A stretch of 24,214 nucleotides of DNA from Stentor coeruleus. Its lineage: Eukaryota > Ciliophora > Heterotrichea > Heterotrichida > Stentoridae. This document shows positions 23,521 through 24,214 of this stretch, piece after piece (positions within the stretch are counted from its first letter, which is position 1; the number at the start of each line of letters is the position of its first letter). The notes below the pieces were generated by a model. The model did no database searches. It had not been told where the DNA came from and worked only from the letters and a program-made list of their open reading frames with translations. Location of the stretch: assembly GCA_001970955.1 (NCBI GenBank), contig MPUH01001099.1, positions 1 to 24,214 of the forward strand, in the 5' to 3' direction. The position numbers and the translations under genes were made by a program.

Positions 23521-24214
23521 AATGTTAAAATAACATCTATTAGTCTTTAAGTATTTTTTATATTTTTAGCTAGAGTAGTTTATTATTCTCTCAAACCCTT
23601 AAAGGGTATAAGAATGTTTTGATTTTTAGACTCAAGATGATTTCCCAAGTTATTTATATTATTTTTAAGGGATCTTAAAAAAATTTTCTTAAATTCTGAT
23701 ATCTAAATTTATCATTTCCAGCCTAGCTATAGTTTATTGTGTCCCAAATTTGAAGTTTTAATATTTTATCATAAATACAGGTTGTGTAAATATTAAAATC
23801 AATTCCAATCGTCATATCATGTGAGTTATTGAAACGATGATCTACGAGCTGTGATAGAATATTTGATTTACCAACTTTTGAATCTCTTAATAATGTCAAC
23901 TCGAAAAAATTAGTTATTCATTTATATTATTCTATATAGTTAAATAGCAAGTGGGTATGTGATGTCTATTATAGTTAAAATATTTTATCCTGTAATTAGA
24001 TATGCTAAATATTTTTATGTATATTGGGTAAGATATAAAGTGTTTTTTTTTAGATTTATAGTATTGATTTTTTTTTTCATAGTTTTGTTATTTAGTATTT
24101 AGAAATATGATTAAAAATACTGGCATTAAGCTTAATAATAAAATGTTTTAGTATTTTAATTCATAAAAGAACATCTTACACCTGTGAATTCATCAGTATC
24201 TCTCGCGTGTTAGA
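23521..24214. other. Right-end spacer with Rab GTPase remnant
   Basis: Apart from the degraded Rab fragment at about 23690-23921 (minus strand), this stretch is AT-rich with T-runs and no credible open frame. The last bases contain GTGTTAGA, which is not enough to call a telomere. Confidence 0.5.
23690..23921 (-). pseudogene. Degraded Rab-family small GTPase (N-terminal half)
   Basis: On the minus strand one frame reads from FFELTLLRDSKVGKS through LVDHRF, HDMTIGIDF and LKLQIWDT, the order P-loop, switch I and switch II of Rab proteins (Rab2/Rab4-like wording). WDT is followed by a 15-nt block (23723-23737) ending in CTAG, after which AGNDKFR restores the expected WDTAGxxxFR. The P-loop has lost its first glycine and another glycine is Lys. 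The ATG at 23919-23921 is out of frame. Further stops and loss of similarity follow downstream of the FR motif, so the C-terminal half is gone or unrecognisable. Confidence 0.88.

Noticed and set aside
24195..24214. Telomere-like GTGTTAG at the right edge
   Set aside because: Only one partial unit, with no repeat array.

Overview
The window looks like macronuclear DNA of a heterotrich ciliate, most like Stentor. It is AT-rich and densely packed with nearly intron-free genes, and it encodes ciliary-type and signalling proteins (a CFAP20DC-like protein, a CDPK, coiled-coil proteins, a TPR/IQ protein). One gene is interrupted by a 15-nt GT...AG intron, the tiny intron class known from heterotrichs. 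All 16 complete genes end in TAA (10) or TAG (6). Every tryptophan in them is TGG, and TGA is neither a sense nor a stop codon in any of them. That argues against a Blepharisma-type code in which TGA is Trp and fits a standard code. The assignment is inferred from these traits only; no search was run.

Layout. 1-3.8 kb: a nuclear poly(A)-binding-like RRM protein (-), then divergently a DHHC palmitoyltransferase and a coiled-coil protein (+), then a stop-riddled probable gene remnant. 4.3-8.8 kb: a head-to-tail trio of ankyrin/AGC kinase and two coiled-coil proteins, converging on a RING-CH (MARCH-type) membrane E3 ligase (-). 10.0-12.1 kb: a degenerate RING-CH copy, an RRM plus zinc-finger protein, and a small disordered protein. 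12.1-15.8 kb: gene-poor, with one small secreted acidic protein. 15.8-20.9 kb: a TPR/IQ protein and a four-span membrane protein (+) converging on SEC61 alpha and a CFAP20DC-like protein (-). 21.5-23.5 kb: a CDPK and a small basic protein with a possible RMP1/NEPRO-like segment. 23.7-23.9 kb: a degraded Rab GTPase fragment.

Organisation. Genes fall into same-strand groups whose internal gaps are only 15-42 nt (102 nt in the one minus-strand group). The first gene of each group has a long flank that is C-rich and G-poor on its coding strand, and downstream flanks tend to be G-rich. This suggests a promoter only in front of each group, with either co-transcription or extremely compact separate units. 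Four single-N positions each sit between two near-identical copies of 38-142 nt, some copies differing by SNPs. They read as assembly joins of overlapping or allelic contig ends and lengthen two kinases and create a false second start.

The genes do not form one pathway. They cover RNA processing, ER translocation, calcium and AGC kinase signalling, palmitoylation, ubiquitination and probable cytoskeletal or ciliary structure. I found no mobile element, CRISPR array, rRNA or tRNA.
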